Shown: positions 52,229 to 61,491, numbered from the stretch's first letter. The stretch is DNA of 64,000 nt from Paenibacillus chondroitinus NBRC 15376 (GCF_004000765.1 NZ_BILW01000020.1:1-64000); one strand, 5' to 3'. Notes: generated by a model not told the origin, from the sequence alone. Numbers and translations: made by a program.

Positions 52229-53113
52229 TTGTCACTGAAATCTTGGAAAACGAATGTTGCCGGTTATTTGCTTCTGGCGCCGTCTCTGCTGGTTATTGCT
52301 ATTTTCGTCCTTATCCCTGTCATCTATAGCGCAGGTTTGAGTTTGTACTCATGGGACATGCTGCGCCCGACGCCAACCTTTGTAGGCGTGGATAATTACC
52401 AGAGGTTGTTTACAAACGAAGAGTTTTATCATTCATTGAAGATCACCTTTCTTTTTGCAGCTATGACAGTGCCGTTATCGATGTTGATCGCATTGATTTT
52501 TGCTTTGCTGCTTGATCAGGGTTCCAAAAAGCTGATGATCACGTACCGATCGATGTTTTTCGCTCCTATGGTTACTTCCACCGTCGCAATCTCGGTCGTT
52601 TGGATGTTCATATTCCATCCGGATTATGGCCTGGCGAACGCGATAATAGAAAGTTTCGGTTTCAAACCGCTCCGTTGGCTCAATGATACGAACACATCGC
52701 TGATGTCGCTAGCGATCATGTCGATTTGGAAGACGCTGGGCTACAATGTCATTATTTTGTTAGCTGGTTTGCAGAATACGGATTCCAGTGTGCTGGAAGC
52801 AGCGAAAGTAGATGGTGCAAATAAGTGGCAAATAGTTACGAGAATCCGCATACCACTGTTGACTCCATCGCTCTTTCTATTATTAATTCTGCTAACGATC
52901 GAGCAATTCCAGACATTTACTCAAGTCAATGTTATGACAAAAGGCGGTCCTGCAAAGAGTACGGAGTTAGTGGTGGTGCAGCTTTATCACTATGCCTTTG
53001 AGCTGTTCCAAATGGGATACGCTTCGGCGATTTCGATGGTCATTTTTGCGATTGTTTTGCTGCTTGTTGTCCTGCAAATGATCGTGGTCGGCCGAAAGGT
53101 ACACTATCAATAA
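52229..53113 (+). CDS. CUT1 ABC transporter permease, MalF/UgpA type
   Basis: A protein of about 294 residues. A TTG at 52229 is preferred because GAGGAGG lies about ten bases before it; the ATG at 52208 would put the ribosome site inside the gene. Six helices are predicted, with an EAA loop (VLEAAKVDGANKWQIVTRIRIP) and the end VGRKVHYQ. It is the first gene of importer-GDPD-ROK. Gene order and the diesterase neighbour resemble Ugp systems for glycerophosphodiesters. Confidence 0.9.
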   Translation: MSLKSWKTNVAGYLLLAPSLLVIAIFVLIPVIYSAGLSLYSWDMLRPTPTFVGVDNYQRLFTNEEFYHSLKITFLFAAMTVPLSMLIALIFALLLDQGSKKLMITYRSMFFAPMVTSTVAISVVWMFIFHPDYGLANAIIESFGFKPLRWLNDTNTSLMSLAIMSIWKTLGYNVIILLAGLQNTDSSVLEAAKVDGANKWQIVTRIRIPLLTPSLFLLLILLTIEQFQTFTQVNVMTKGGPAKSTELVVVQLYHYAFELFQMGYASAISMVIFAIVLLLVVLQMIVVGRKVHYQ

Positions 53114-53144
53114 AATCCGTTATTTTAGAAAGGTATGAGGCAAG

Positions 53145-54068
53145 ATGCGTATATCCAAGCCGGTTACAGTCGGACAAAAAGCAATACTGAAACCCGTGGG
53201 TGGGAAAATGAGGACTGCAAAGCGCGCTGAAAGATTCCATTCGCTAAGCAAACTGCCGATGGACCTATGGTTGAAACATGTGGTACTGCTGGCAGGTGGG
53301 TTATTTATGATGCTGCCCTTCATCTGGATGTTTCTATCTTCTGTCAAATCAACGGAAGAAATTTTCTCAGGAAGCTTATTCGCTTTGCCGAAGATATGGC
53401 ACTGGGAGCATTATGGGCAAGCCTGGAAAAAGGCTCCGTTCGACCGCTTTTTTATAAACAGTTTGATGATGTCTGTCGGCATTGTAGCGGGTCAACTGAT
53501 GACGAGCTCGATGGCTGCGTATGTCTTCTCCTGGGTTCCAATCCGTGGAAGAAAACTGTTGTTTCTTCTGGTTGTTTCTTCAACGATCGTCCCGTTCGAA
53601 TCTACGATGATTCCATCCTACTTGGTCATTAAAGAACTGGGGTGGATCAACAGCTATGCCGGACTTATCGTGCCAAGCACAGCGAGCGTGTTCGGAATAT
53701 TTTTACTGAGGCAGTTTTTTCTGACCATTCCCAAAGACTTGATGGACGCTTCACGGATCGACGGGTGCGGGCACTTTCGAACCTTGATACAGATCGTTCT
53801 TCCGATGTCCAAAACGGTGCTGGCAACACTCAGTCTCTTTGCCTTCCTGCATGCCTGGAACAGTTACCTGTGGCCTTTGCTCATCACGAATACGGCGAAT
53901 ATGCGAACCGTGCAAGTTGGGCTGCGCTATATGATCGATGCAGAACAGGGAACGGATTGGCCAAGTTTGATGGCGGCATCGACGTTTATCATCCTGCCAG
54001 TCCTGCTGTTCTTCCTGGTCAGCCAAAAATATTTTGTCAGGGGGGTGATGAACGCCGGTGTGAAATAA
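53145..54068 (+). CDS. CUT1 ABC transporter permease, MalG/UgpE type
   Basis: A protein of 307 residues, ATG after ATGAGG. Six helices are predicted, with an EAA loop (DLMDASRIDGCGHFRTLIQIVLP) and the C-terminus SQKYFVRGVMNAGVK. It is the partner of the upstream permease. The N-terminus is about 30 residues longer than usual; the internal ATG at 53208 is a possible alternative. Confidence 0.9.
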   Translation: MRISKPVTVGQKAILKPVGGKMRTAKRAERFHSLSKLPMDLWLKHVVLLAGGLFMMLPFIWMFLSSVKSTEEIFSGSLFALPKIWHWEHYGQAWKKAPFDRFFINSLMMSVGIVAGQLMTSSMAAYVFSWVPIRGRKLLFLLVVSSTIVPFESTMIPSYLVIKELGWINSYAGLIVPSTASVFGIFLLRQFFLTIPKDLMDASRIDGCGHFRTLIQIVLPMSKTVLATLSLFAFLHAWNSYLWPLLITNTANMRTVQVGLRYMIDAEQGTDWPSLMAASTFIILPVLLFFLVSQKYFVRGVMNAGVK

Positions 54069-54135
54069 GATTTGCAAGAGGATGACGATAAACCAAATTC
54101 AAATAAAAAAACAAGATAGGTGGAGGAACCATTTT

Positions 54136-55446
54136 ATGAAAAAAACCATGATTGTCTTGCTCTCGTTATCCGTGTTGGGATTGACGGCGTGTGGAGCAGC
54201 TAATCAACCGGCTGGGAATACTGATGCAGGGAAAACGGGGGAAACGCCGAGTCAAACGACTCAAGCTGAACAAAAACCGGTTACACTGAGCGTATGGACA
54301 ACCAATAAAGACTTGCTCGCCGACCAAGTCAAAGCTTTTGAAGCGAAATATCCTACGATTAAAATTAAAGCTGAATTCATGGGCGGCTATGATGAAATGG
54401 CTCAAAAAGTCATGGCTGCTGTTGTATCCAACACGCTGCCCAATGTGGTTCAGCTGGGCCAACGGCATGGCATTCCGCAAATGGCTGACAGCGGGAAGCT
54501 GATTCCAATTGAGCAGTTCATGAGCGAGCAGGAGAAAACGGACGTATATCCCGCTTTTTGGGATCGATTCCGATATAAGGACAAGCTTTGGACCATCCCG
54601 TACAACAGCAGTACGCCTATGCTCTACTACAACAAAACACTGTTCGACCAAGCCGGTCTGAAGGCGCCAAACACATGGGATGAGCTGGTAAAAGCAGCGC
54701 AAACGCTGACCAAAGATACAAACGGCGACGGTAAAGTGGATGTATGGGGCTTTAATACGGCGGCTGATTCTCCTTGGTATGTTCAACCGATGACGTGGAA
54801 TCGTGGAGGAAGTATCGTGGATAAGGCGGGGAAAGTTACGGTAAACGGCAAGGAAGCGGTAGAGGCGTTGAAATCGTTCCAGGATTTGGTTCATGTGCAA
54901 AAAGCAATGGCGCCGAATCAGCATAACACGGCGGAGCAGGATTTCAGTGCCGGTAAATTGGCGATGATTTATAAATCCGGTTCTGCTTTGGCGGGCACTC
55001 AAAAAGAAGTGGGTCAAAAGTTTGAAATTGGTGTAGCTTACCTTCCGATGATCAAGGACCGCAACGTGCCGATTGGCGGAAACAGCTTAGGGATTTTTAA
55101 GTCCGATCCAGATATCGAAAAAGCGTCCTGGACGTTCGTCTCCTTTTTGACGAATACGGAAAATGCGGCAGCGACCAGCATTTCGACGGGATATGCGCCG
55201 ATTAAAAAATCAGCAACAGAGACCGATGCATTCAAGAAGAAAATGAAGGAAGATCCGAACTTTAAAATTATCATGGATCAAAATCAATTCCTGCGCGGTC
55301 AAGGCATCCATCCGGCGGATTCGCTGATTTGGTCGGGGCTCGTTACAGCGCTTGAAACCGTGGAAGGCGACGCCAAGGCTGATCCGCAAAAAGTACTCGA
55401 CAAGCTGCAAGCCGACGTAGACAGCTTTATGAAAAGCTACAAATAA
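54136..55446 (+). CDS. CUT1 solute-binding lipoprotein, UgpB-like context
   Basis: A protein of 436 residues. The ATG at 54136 lies nine bases after GGTGGAGG. The lipobox is LTACG. The fold marks are LSVWTTNKDLLADQVKAFE, MLYYNKTLFDQAGLKAPNTWDEL and PIGGNSLGIFKSD. It is followed after 22 bp by a glycerophosphodiesterase gene, so glycerol 3-phosphate or glycerophosphodiesters are the leading ligand guess. Plain oligosaccharides are not excluded. Confidence 0.9.
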   Translation: MKKTMIVLLSLSVLGLTACGAANQPAGNTDAGKTGETPSQTTQAEQKPVTLSVWTTNKDLLADQVKAFEAKYPTIKIKAEFMGGYDEMAQKVMAAVVSNTLPNVVQLGQRHGIPQMADSGKLIPIEQFMSEQEKTDVYPAFWDRFRYKDKLWTIPYNSSTPMLYYNKTLFDQAGLKAPNTWDELVKAAQTLTKDTNGDGKVDVWGFNTAADSPWYVQPMTWNRGGSIVDKAGKVTVNGKEAVEALKSFQDLVHVQKAMAPNQHNTAEQDFSAGKLAMIYKSGSALAGTQKEVGQKFEIGVAYLPMIKDRNVPIGGNSLGIFKSDPDIEKASWTFVSFLTNTENAAATSISTGYAPIKKSATETDAFKKKMKEDPNFKIIMDQNQFLRGQGIHPADSLIWSGLVTALETVEGDAKADPQKVLDKLQADVDSFMKSYK

Positions 55447-55468
55447 CAGAGAGTGAGGAGTGTTCACA

Positions 55469-56191
55469 ATGTTCATGAATTTAGCCCACCGAGGTGCTTC
55501 GGAATATGCGCCTGAAAATACATTAGCCGCATTCTACAAGGGACTCGAGCAAGGAGCGAATGGGATTGAAACAGACTTGAAACAATCGAAAGACGGCGTC
55601 ATTATTTTATTTCACGATAATGAGTTAGACCGTACGACGGACGGTCATGGTCTTCCTTCGTCCTATACATGGAAAGAGCTTCAGGAGTTGGATGCCGGCT
55701 CCTGGTTCTCCCCCGCTTACGCGGGAGAGAGACTCGTCTCCTTTGAGCAATTTCTCCATTATTTTGGTAGAAAAAAGGCTTTGTTTGCCTTAGAATTAAA
55801 GGATCCTAACATCGAGCTGCCTGTTTTGGAGCTGATTAGAAAGTATGATGTACAGCATCAATCGACGATAACTTCTTTTCGATATGAGAATTTACAAGCT
55901 GCACGAGCTGTCGACCCCTCGATCCGACTCGGACATTTAATCCGTAAGATTGATGAGGAAGCTATTGCCCGTTTGAAAGAAATTGGCGCTGTGCAAATTT
56001 GCCCTTGCGCGGATGGGCTTGATCAAGAGGATGTACGGCTTGCGAAAGCACATGGTTTTGAAGTCAGAGCGTGGGGAGCTTTTACCCCTGAATTGATGAA
56101 TTATGCTCTACAATGCGGCGTTGACGGCATGACCATCAACTTCCCGGATCGGTTAACAGCAGCAATCCGCAGCGCTTCAGCGAACTATTAG
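55469..56191 (+). CDS. Glycerophosphodiester phosphodiesterase (GDPD)
   Basis: A cytoplasmic protein of 240 residues, ATG eight bases after GAGGAG. The GDPD motifs are complete: HRGASEYAPENT with catalytic His, GIETDLKQSKDG with metal-binding Glu/Asp, and LFHDNELDRTTDG with the second His. ALELK and the C-terminal VDGMTINFPD complete the barrel. It converts glycerophosphodiesters to glycerol 3-phosphate and an alcohol. Its place behind the binding-protein gene supports uptake followed by intracellular cleavage. Confidence 0.93.
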   Translation: MFMNLAHRGASEYAPENTLAAFYKGLEQGANGIETDLKQSKDGVIILFHDNELDRTTDGHGLPSSYTWKELQELDAGSWFSPAYAGERLVSFEQFLHYFGRKKALFALELKDPNIELPVLELIRKYDVQHQSTITSFRYENLQAARAVDPSIRLGHLIRKIDEEAIARLKEIGAVQICPCADGLDQEDVRLAKAHGFEVRAWGAFTPELMNYALQCGVDGMTINFPDRLTAAIRSASANY

Positions 56192-56211
56192 AGCAGCATG
56201 GAGGAATCGGC

Positions 56212-57387
56212 TTGAAAGAAGATTACAACAGTTTTCGTTGGATGAAACTTCAGAATAAGAAGAAGGTGCTTGAGCTCCTCCATCAGGAAAAGCTGATTTC
56301 ACGCATCGACATTGCGCGAAGGGCTAACCTGCAGAAGATGACCGTTACGAATATTGTGAATGAGCTGCTTGCCGAAGAGCTTGTTATAGAAGAAGATGTT
56401 TTAGCTATTTCCGGGGTCGGGCGCAAGCCCGTCCTTCTTCGTTTAAATCGAGAAAACCTGTATGCTGTCGGTATTGAAGTGACGAAAAGTTATATCATTG
56501 GTTTGGTGATGAGCTATAACCGGGAGATCATTTATCAAGAGAAGGTGTACCTCGTGGGTACATCGGCTAGTGATGTTACTCCTTGCCAAGGGGATGCCTT
56601 AACGAAACGTCTTGAGATGCTGATTGACGGACTGCTGGAGCGGGTTCCAGCTTTCGTTCGCAATCTGGGGATTTGTGTGGGTATCCAGGGCATTATTGAT
56701 TCACAAAAAGGGGAGGTCGTTCATTCACCGTATCTGGGTTGGTTTCAGTTCGGGATTAAAGAGCATCTCTCGAAGCGGTATGCGATTCCTGTGTATGTTG
56801 ACAATAATGTGCGCGCTTTTGCCCGGGGAGAAGTTTGGATGAGAACCGAAGAGCAGCTGCGGCATGCCCTGTGCATTTACTTGGATGAAGGCATCGGCTC
56901 CGCACTGGTCATGAATGGCGAGATCTATACCGGCGATCGTTATTATGCAGGCGAAATAGGACATATGAAGATTGGCTGGGGCGGCCCCTTATGTTTTTGC
57001 GGACAGCGGGGATGTCTAGAAGCCTATGTTTCCGTCCAAAAGATCAGGGAGGAGCTTGGCAGGCCCGTTGGAACTTTCACCGATATCATGCAGCTGCTGG
57101 AAAAAGGTCATCCGCAAGCGAACATGTTATTCGAGCAGGTGGGACGACACCTCGGGTTTATGCTTGGCAATACGCTTAATTTGCTTAATCCTACGGTGAT
57201 CATTCTTGGTGGAGAACTCGTTACGGCAGCTGGTTGGTTTAAAGAATCCATGCTTCAAGCCATTGAAGAAATAACGATCCGTCCAACTCGCGATACGCCG
57301 ATTATTTATAGTGATTATAATCAAAATAATTGCAGCATGGGAGCTGCTGCACTCGTTTTTCACCATTGGATATTTCATAGTGGGTGA
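56212..57387 (+). CDS. ROK-family transcriptional regulator
   Basis: A protein of 391 residues from a TTG start with ATGGAGGA upstream. The N-terminal winged helix is KKKVLELLHQEKLISRIDIARRANLQKMTVTNIVNELL. The ROK domain has the zinc motif CFCGQRGCLEAY, a GHMKIGWGG block and DNNVRAFARGE. Regulators of this type bind sugars or sugar phosphates and repress adjacent importer genes. Here the targets are probably the importer-GDPD operon, of which it is the last gene; the palindrome at 51964-51995 is a candidate site. Confidence 0.92.
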   Translation: MKEDYNSFRWMKLQNKKKVLELLHQEKLISRIDIARRANLQKMTVTNIVNELLAEELVIEEDVLAISGVGRKPVLLRLNRENLYAVGIEVTKSYIIGLVMSYNREIIYQEKVYLVGTSASDVTPCQGDALTKRLEMLIDGLLERVPAFVRNLGICVGIQGIIDSQKGEVVHSPYLGWFQFGIKEHLSKRYAIPVYVDNNVRAFARGEVWMRTEEQLRHALCIYLDEGIGSALVMNGEIYTGDRYYAGEIGHMKIGWGGPLCFCGQRGCLEAYVSVQKIREELGRPVGTFTDIMQLLEKGHPQANMLFEQVGRHLGFMLGNTLNLLNPTVIILGGELVTAAGWFKESMLQAIEEITIRPTRDTPIIYSDYNQNNCSMGAAALVFHHWIFHSG

Positions 57388-57452
57388 AGTAATTATATAG
57401 CAATTGTTTGAATAAGTTTCTACTAGGCTTCTAATTTAAAAGGAGTGATAGA

Positions 57453-59033
57453 ATGGAAACTTTCGACTTTGTTATGATCGGCAGCGGGCACAATGCTTTA
57501 ATAACGGCTGCCTACTTAACTCGTGCTGGCCGCAGCGTACTAGTTTTAGAGAAAAACGATCGCCCCGGCGGCTTTGTGCGGACGGAGGAACTCACGCTGC
57601 CAGGATTCAAACATGATGTGTATGCGGCGGCGCATCCTCTTTTTACAACAGGACCCGCTTATGCTGAACTGAGGGAGGATTTGGAAGCTCGCGGCTTACG
57701 TTATGTGAATGCGGACTTGCCGACTGGAGTTTCTATGGAAGATGGGCGTACGGCCGTATTATCACGCTCCTTCGAGGAGCTTATCGCGGAGGCGGAACGT
57801 CTGGCTCCTGGAGACGGCGCAGCTCTGGCCGGCATCTTTGAACAGTTAAACCCGCACGTCAATGACGTGTTCGGTTTATTCAGCATGGATCTTTCCAGCC
57901 AGGAGGCTGCCCCTATCCTGAAACGGTTGCTCCATGATGAGAATAGCTCAGGCTATTCGGCGTTTGCCGGGCAGTTGTTCGGGACAGCCCGACAGGCGGT
58001 GAATTCGCTGAAATCTCCAGTGACCCGGGCCATGCTGGCCTCTTGGGTCACCCATCTGGGCCGCACGCCGGATGAAGTCGGCAGCGGCATTTGGGTGCCG
58101 CTCACGGCGATGGCCTTGATGGGCGGCGGTATGCCAACTCCGGCAGGGGGCAGCGAGCAATTGGTTCAGGCGTTGGTCCGGCTGATCAAGGATCAAGGCG
58201 GAGAGATTCTGACGAACACGCTGGCCGAGCGTATTTTAGTGGAGAATGGCCGAGCCGTGGGCGTGCGAACCGCGGAAGGCAGGACATACATAGCGAAGCA
58301 AGCGGTTGTGGCATCGACTACGCCGGATCAACTCTATCTCTCACTGCTGGCTGAGCGTGATGCACCTTCGGCGCTGCGCAGCCAAGCGAAGCAATTTCGG
58401 TACGGCCGAGGATGCGTACAGATTCATCTGGCCCTTAGCGAGCCGCCGCGTTGGCCGGATGCCCGCTTTGATCGCGTAGGACAGCCTCATCTGACAGATG
58501 GGCTGGATGGATTTACGTTAGCGATTGCACAGGGGATGGCTGATCTGCTTCCGGCGAAACCAACCTTTACTGTCGATTGTTCCACGAATCTCGACCCAAC
58601 GCGCGCGCCCGAAGGCAAAGCGATCATGCGGATTCAAGTGCTTGAAGTGCCGACTCGGCCACGAGGCGATGCCGCCGGCTTGATCGATGTTGGAGACGGC
58701 AGCTGGACACAGGACCTCACGGAGCGTTTTACAGAACGCGTATTGCAGGTTGTTAGCAAGCACATTCCGAATATACCGAGCGCGATCATTGGCAAATATG
58801 TTGTAACGCCGGACGTTATCGCCCGATTCAATCCGAACGCAGGGCCGGGCGATCCATACGGCGGCGCGCACGATCTGGCGCAAAGCTACCTGCTCCGTCC
58901 ATTGCCAGGACAGCCAAGCCACCAGACGGTGATTCCGAATGTGTATATGCTTGGTGCTGCGACATGGCCTGGCCATGGGGTGAATGGTGGCTCGGGTTAT
59001 ATCGTAGCTCAGCAGCTTTTATCGCGGTTATAA
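57453..59033 (+). CDS. CrtI/PYROXD2-like FAD-dependent oxidoreductase
   Basis: A protein of 526 residues, ATG after AAAGGAGTG. The FAD dinucleotide fold is at the very N-terminus (VMIGSGHNALITAAYLTRAGRSVLVLEK then GGFVRTEE). A C-terminal block, MLGAATWPGHGVNGGSGYI, is typical of phytoene-desaturase-like and PYROXD2-like proteins. No carotenoid genes are nearby, so a carotenoid role is not supported. The substrate is unknown. It is transcribed in the same direction as the ROK gene, 65 bp downstream, and has its own terminator. Confidence 0.87.
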   Translation: METFDFVMIGSGHNALITAAYLTRAGRSVLVLEKNDRPGGFVRTEELTLPGFKHDVYAAAHPLFTTGPAYAELREDLEARGLRYVNADLPTGVSMEDGRTAVLSRSFEELIAEAERLAPGDGAALAGIFEQLNPHVNDVFGLFSMDLSSQEAAPILKRLLHDENSSGYSAFAGQLFGTARQAVNSLKSPVTRAMLASWVTHLGRTPDEVGSGIWVPLTAMALMGGGMPTPAGGSEQLVQALVRLIKDQGGEILTNTLAERILVENGRAVGVRTAEGRTYIAKQAVVASTTPDQLYLSLLAERDAPSALRSQAKQFRYGRGCVQIHLALSEPPRWPDARFDRVGQPHLTDGLDGFTLAIAQGMADLLPAKPTFTVDCSTNLDPTRAPEGKAIMRIQVLEVPTRPRGDAAGLIDVGDGSWTQDLTERFTERVLQVVSKHIPNIPSAIIGKYVVTPDVIARFNPNAGPGDPYGGAHDLAQSYLLRPLPGQPSHQTVIPNVYMLGAATWPGHGVNGGSGYIVAQQLLSRL

Positions 59034-59044
59034 GTTTGCATAGG

Positions 59045-59078
59045 AAGGAGCTGCCTGTTGGCAGCTCCTTTGTGTTTT
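59045..59078 (+). terminator. Terminator of the CrtI-like gene
   Basis: A perfect 11-bp stem, AAGGAGCTGCC/GGCAGCTCCTT, then a T-rich tail. Confidence 0.9.
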
Positions 59079-59097
59079 TGGTATTTTCAGAAGAAAG

Positions 59098-59119
59098 GAG
59101 GAACTGTGGTCCTCTATTT
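59098..59119 (-). repeat. Dispersed intergenic repeat, single unit (minus orientation)
   Basis: GGAGGAACTGTGGTCCTCTA followed by TT. Its reverse complement begins AAATAGAGGACCACAGTTCC and matches the family core. It lies between the convergent CrtI-like and MFS genes. Confidence 0.6.
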
Positions 59120-59129
59120 CCAAGTTCCC

Positions 59130-60323
59130 TTATTTGCTTTTACGCTCCGTCAAGAAATACAGGAAAGCAATGAAAGTCAGTGCCACCCCGATGCATCCAC
59201 TCGATACCCAGCCGCCATGCGCATAGGTTAATCCACCTAAAAATGAGCCCACCGCTCCGCCGATGAAGAAAATCGCCATGAATAATCCATTGAATCTTCC
59301 CCTGGCTTCATTCCCCAGTGAAAAAATAATTCGCTGGCTGGCCACCAGATTGCCGGAAACCGCCATATCAAGCGTAACCGCAACGACGAAAAGCAGGATG
59401 AGCGAAAAAAGTGAACCGTTGTGAAACACGACAATAAGCAGAAAGGACAAGATTGCAGTTGCAATTGCGCCTATGGTAATCGCCTTGGTAAGGCCTTTGT
59501 CCGCCAATCTTCCGGCAATAGGTGCAGCGATAGCTCCCGCCACACCAACAAGGGCGAATAAAGCGATGCCTTGTTGGGACATACCATATTCATCCGCCAA
59601 TCGGAGAGGTACGGTCGTCCAAAAGAGGCTAAACGATCCGAAGAGGCAGGCTTGGTAAAAAGCGCGTCGTCTCAAAATCGGGTTCTTTTTGAACAGTTCA
59701 ATTAAGGAAGCCACAAGTTGCGTGTACGTTAAGGTGCTTTCGGGGCTCCTTTTTGGCAGTAATTTAGCCAGTGAAATAGCTAAAAGAGCCATGACGACGG
59801 CGGATAACACGAAAATGGTGCGCCATCCCCAAATGCCGGCGATCAAGCTGGAAATCGGCCTTGCGAGCATGATGCCGAGTAAAAGGCCACTCATGACGTT
59901 GCCGACGACTCGGCCGCGCTGCTGGTCGCTAGATAAATATGCCGCAAGAGGGACGAGGATTTGCGCAACTACGGAGCCGGATCCGATCAGCAAGGCGGCT
60001 GTCAGGAACAGGACGGATTCCGAGGACACCGCGGCCAGGATCAAGGCAAGGACTACGATGGCAAGAGAGGTCACAATCAATCGGCGATTCTCTATTTTGT
60101 CACTCAGCGGAACGATGAACAGCAAGCCGGCTACGTAGCCGATTTGCGTTAAAGTTACGATCAACCCGGCTGCCCCTGAAGGCAGACCAAGTGCTGCGCT
60201 GATGGGACCCACAAGGGTTTGGGAATAATAAAGGTTGGCTACAATAAGGCCGCATGCCGCTGCCAGAACAACCATCATTGTTGTCGAGATCTCGTTTTGC
60301 GGTTTTGCAATGGACTTGCTCAT
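59130..60323 (-). CDS. Major facilitator superfamily transporter
   Basis: A protein of 397 residues with about 12 predicted helices and an ATG after GAGGGGG. MFS marks are GYVAGLLFIVPLSDKIENRRL (loop 2-3), RGRVVGNVMSGLLLGIMLARP and GPISAALGLPSGAAGLIVTL. It resembles drug or sugar efflux proteins of the AraJ/YnfM kind. It is divergent from a TetR regulator, and the 149-bp gap has two operator-like dyads. The pair fits a TetR-controlled exporter; the substrate is unknown. Confidence 0.9.
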   Translation of the reverse strand: MSKSIAKPQNEISTTMMVVLAAACGLIVANLYYSQTLVGPISAALGLPSGAAGLIVTLTQIGYVAGLLFIVPLSDKIENRRLIVTSLAIVVLALILAAVSSESVLFLTAALLIGSGSVVAQILVPLAAYLSSDQQRGRVVGNVMSGLLLGIMLARPISSLIAGIWGWRTIFVLSAVVMALLAISLAKLLPKRSPESTLTYTQLVASLIELFKKNPILRRRAFYQACLFGSFSLFWTTVPLRLADEYGMSQQGIALFALVGVAGAIAAPIAGRLADKGLTKAITIGAIATAILSFLLIVVFHNGSLFSLILLFVVAVTLDMAVSGNLVASQRIIFSLGNEARGRFNGLFMAIFFIGGAVGSFLGGLTYAHGGWVSSGCIGVALTFIAFLYFLTERKSK

Positions 60324-60358
60324 AGGAATTGTTCCCCCTCTACAACAATGAATTTCAA

Positions 60359-60383
60359 TTAAGTGAACGTTTCGTTTACTTAA
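60359..60383. promoter_or_regulatory. TetR operator candidate O1
   Basis: Arms of 11 bp (TTAAGTGAACG and CGTTTACTTAA) around three bases, with one mismatch, between the divergent MFS and TetR genes. Confidence 0.75.
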
Positions 60384-60395
60384 TAGCTATCACTA

Positions 60396-60420
60396 TATAC
60401 TGAACGAAGCGTTTTGTAAA
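60396..60420. promoter_or_regulatory. TetR operator candidate O2
   Basis: GAACG, three bases, CGTTT is repeated with the same spacing as O1, its centre 37 bp away; the outer arms are weaker. Confidence 0.55.
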
Positions 60421-60472
60421 TACGCTAAATTTCATATATACTGATGGCAAAGGATAGAAAGGGGTCAGTTAA

Positions 60473-61078
60473 ATGGCTCAAAAAGGTCGCCCGAGAGATG
60501 TAAAGCTTCAACATGTGATATTAACTGTAGCTTATGAGCTGCTATTGGAAGGTGGATTTGAAGAAGTAACCATCGATAAAATTGCTGAAAAAGCAGGCGT
60601 GAGCAAGGCGACCATCTATAAATGGTGGCCCAATAAAGCCGCTGTCGTGGCTGAAGGTTTTTTTGAAGCTGCGGCCAGCCGCCTGCCTGTCCCGGATACA
60701 GGCTCTGTTCTGAAAGACATTACGCAACATGCCGTAAATTTATCTTTGTTCATGGAAAGCAAAGAAGGTAGAGTGATCTCGGAGTTAATTGGCCAAGGAC
60801 AGATGGATTCTGCATTAATCCAGGTTTTCCGAGAATACTATGTAAAGCCTCGGCGCTCAGAGTCCGCTATGATTCTGAGAAGAGGGATTGACCGCGAAGA
60901 GTTAGGTAAAGAACTGGATGTAGAGTCCAGCATCGATTTGATCTATGGACCCTTGTTTTACCGCCTGTTAGTTAGCGGGGGGTCCTTAACAGTGGAAAAT
61001 GTGAAGCGGATGATTTACACCGTTTTCAATGGATTGATTTCCACGGGCAAGGCAAAGATAAATCTATTGGATTTATAG
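60473..61078 (+). CDS. TetR-family transcriptional regulator
   Basis: A protein of 201 residues, ATG eight bases after AAAGGGG. The N-terminal helix-turn-helix is EEVTIDKIAEKAGVSKATIYKWWPNKAAVVAEGFF; the rest is helical, as in TetR ligand domains. It is divergent from the MFS gene and most likely represses it and itself through O1 and O2. The ligand is unknown. Confidence 0.93.
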   Translation: MAQKGRPRDVKLQHVILTVAYELLLEGGFEEVTIDKIAEKAGVSKATIYKWWPNKAAVVAEGFFEAAASRLPVPDTGSVLKDITQHAVNLSLFMESKEGRVISELIGQGQMDSALIQVFREYYVKPRRSESAMILRRGIDREELGKELDVESSIDLIYGPLFYRLLVSGGSLTVENVKRMIYTVFNGLISTGKAKINLLDL

Positions 61079-61139
61079 ATGAGAATGTAACCACAGATGC
61101 AAGGTTCCCAATTAGTGGGATACTCTCCATCTCGCGAAG

Positions 61140-61170
61140 AAGACGCCGGGGAAGGTACCCGGCGTCTTTC
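61140..61170. terminator. Terminator between TetR and the VOC pseudogene
   Basis: AAGACGCCGGG/CCCGGCGTCTT with a seven-base loop; T/A runs on the two sides are short. Confidence 0.7.
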
Positions 61171-61213
61171 CTCGTTATTTCAAGTATGAGTGCGCTCTCC
61201 GTTATCCTTAACC

Positions 61214-61491
61214 TTAAGCCGCTTCTGTGTTCATGTAGTTGATTGCCCACATATGGCCGTCCAAGTCCTCGAATGCCCAATGATACATGAATCCATAATC
61301 CTCAGGTTCTTCGTACGATTTCCCACCCAAGGAGACCGCAGTATTCACGATTTCATCCACCTTTTCTCGGCTTTCGAAGGCCAATGGAATTGCGGGTTGA
61401 GCTCGAATCCGAGTCCGGTGAAGAACGCCTTCGATTGTTCGACGATGCTTACAGGCAGATTGAAGCTCGTGAATGTGGACACTAATGCCAT
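61214..61491 (-). pseudogene. VOC/glyoxalase-family protein with internal out-of-frame deletion
   Basis: Two frames carry the two halves of one small VOC protein. From the ATG at 61491 (GAGGTG upstream) one frame reads MALVSTFTSFNLPVSIVEQS and continues to FFTGLGFELNPQF. A second frame then gives PLAFESREKVDEIVNTAVSLGG and ends GFMYHWAFEDLDGHMWAINY. Relatives of about 130 residues have some 40 residues between these parts. The junction is near 61383-61390, so roughly 110-120 bp were lost, shifting the frame. The resulting product lacks the core strands. The single open frame from 61528 is an artefact of reading the second frame upstream. Confidence 0.8.

Noticed and set aside
57453..59033. 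Carotenoid phytoene desaturase
   Set aside because: No carotenoid genes nearby, and the C-terminal block is shared with PYROXD2-like proteins of other function.
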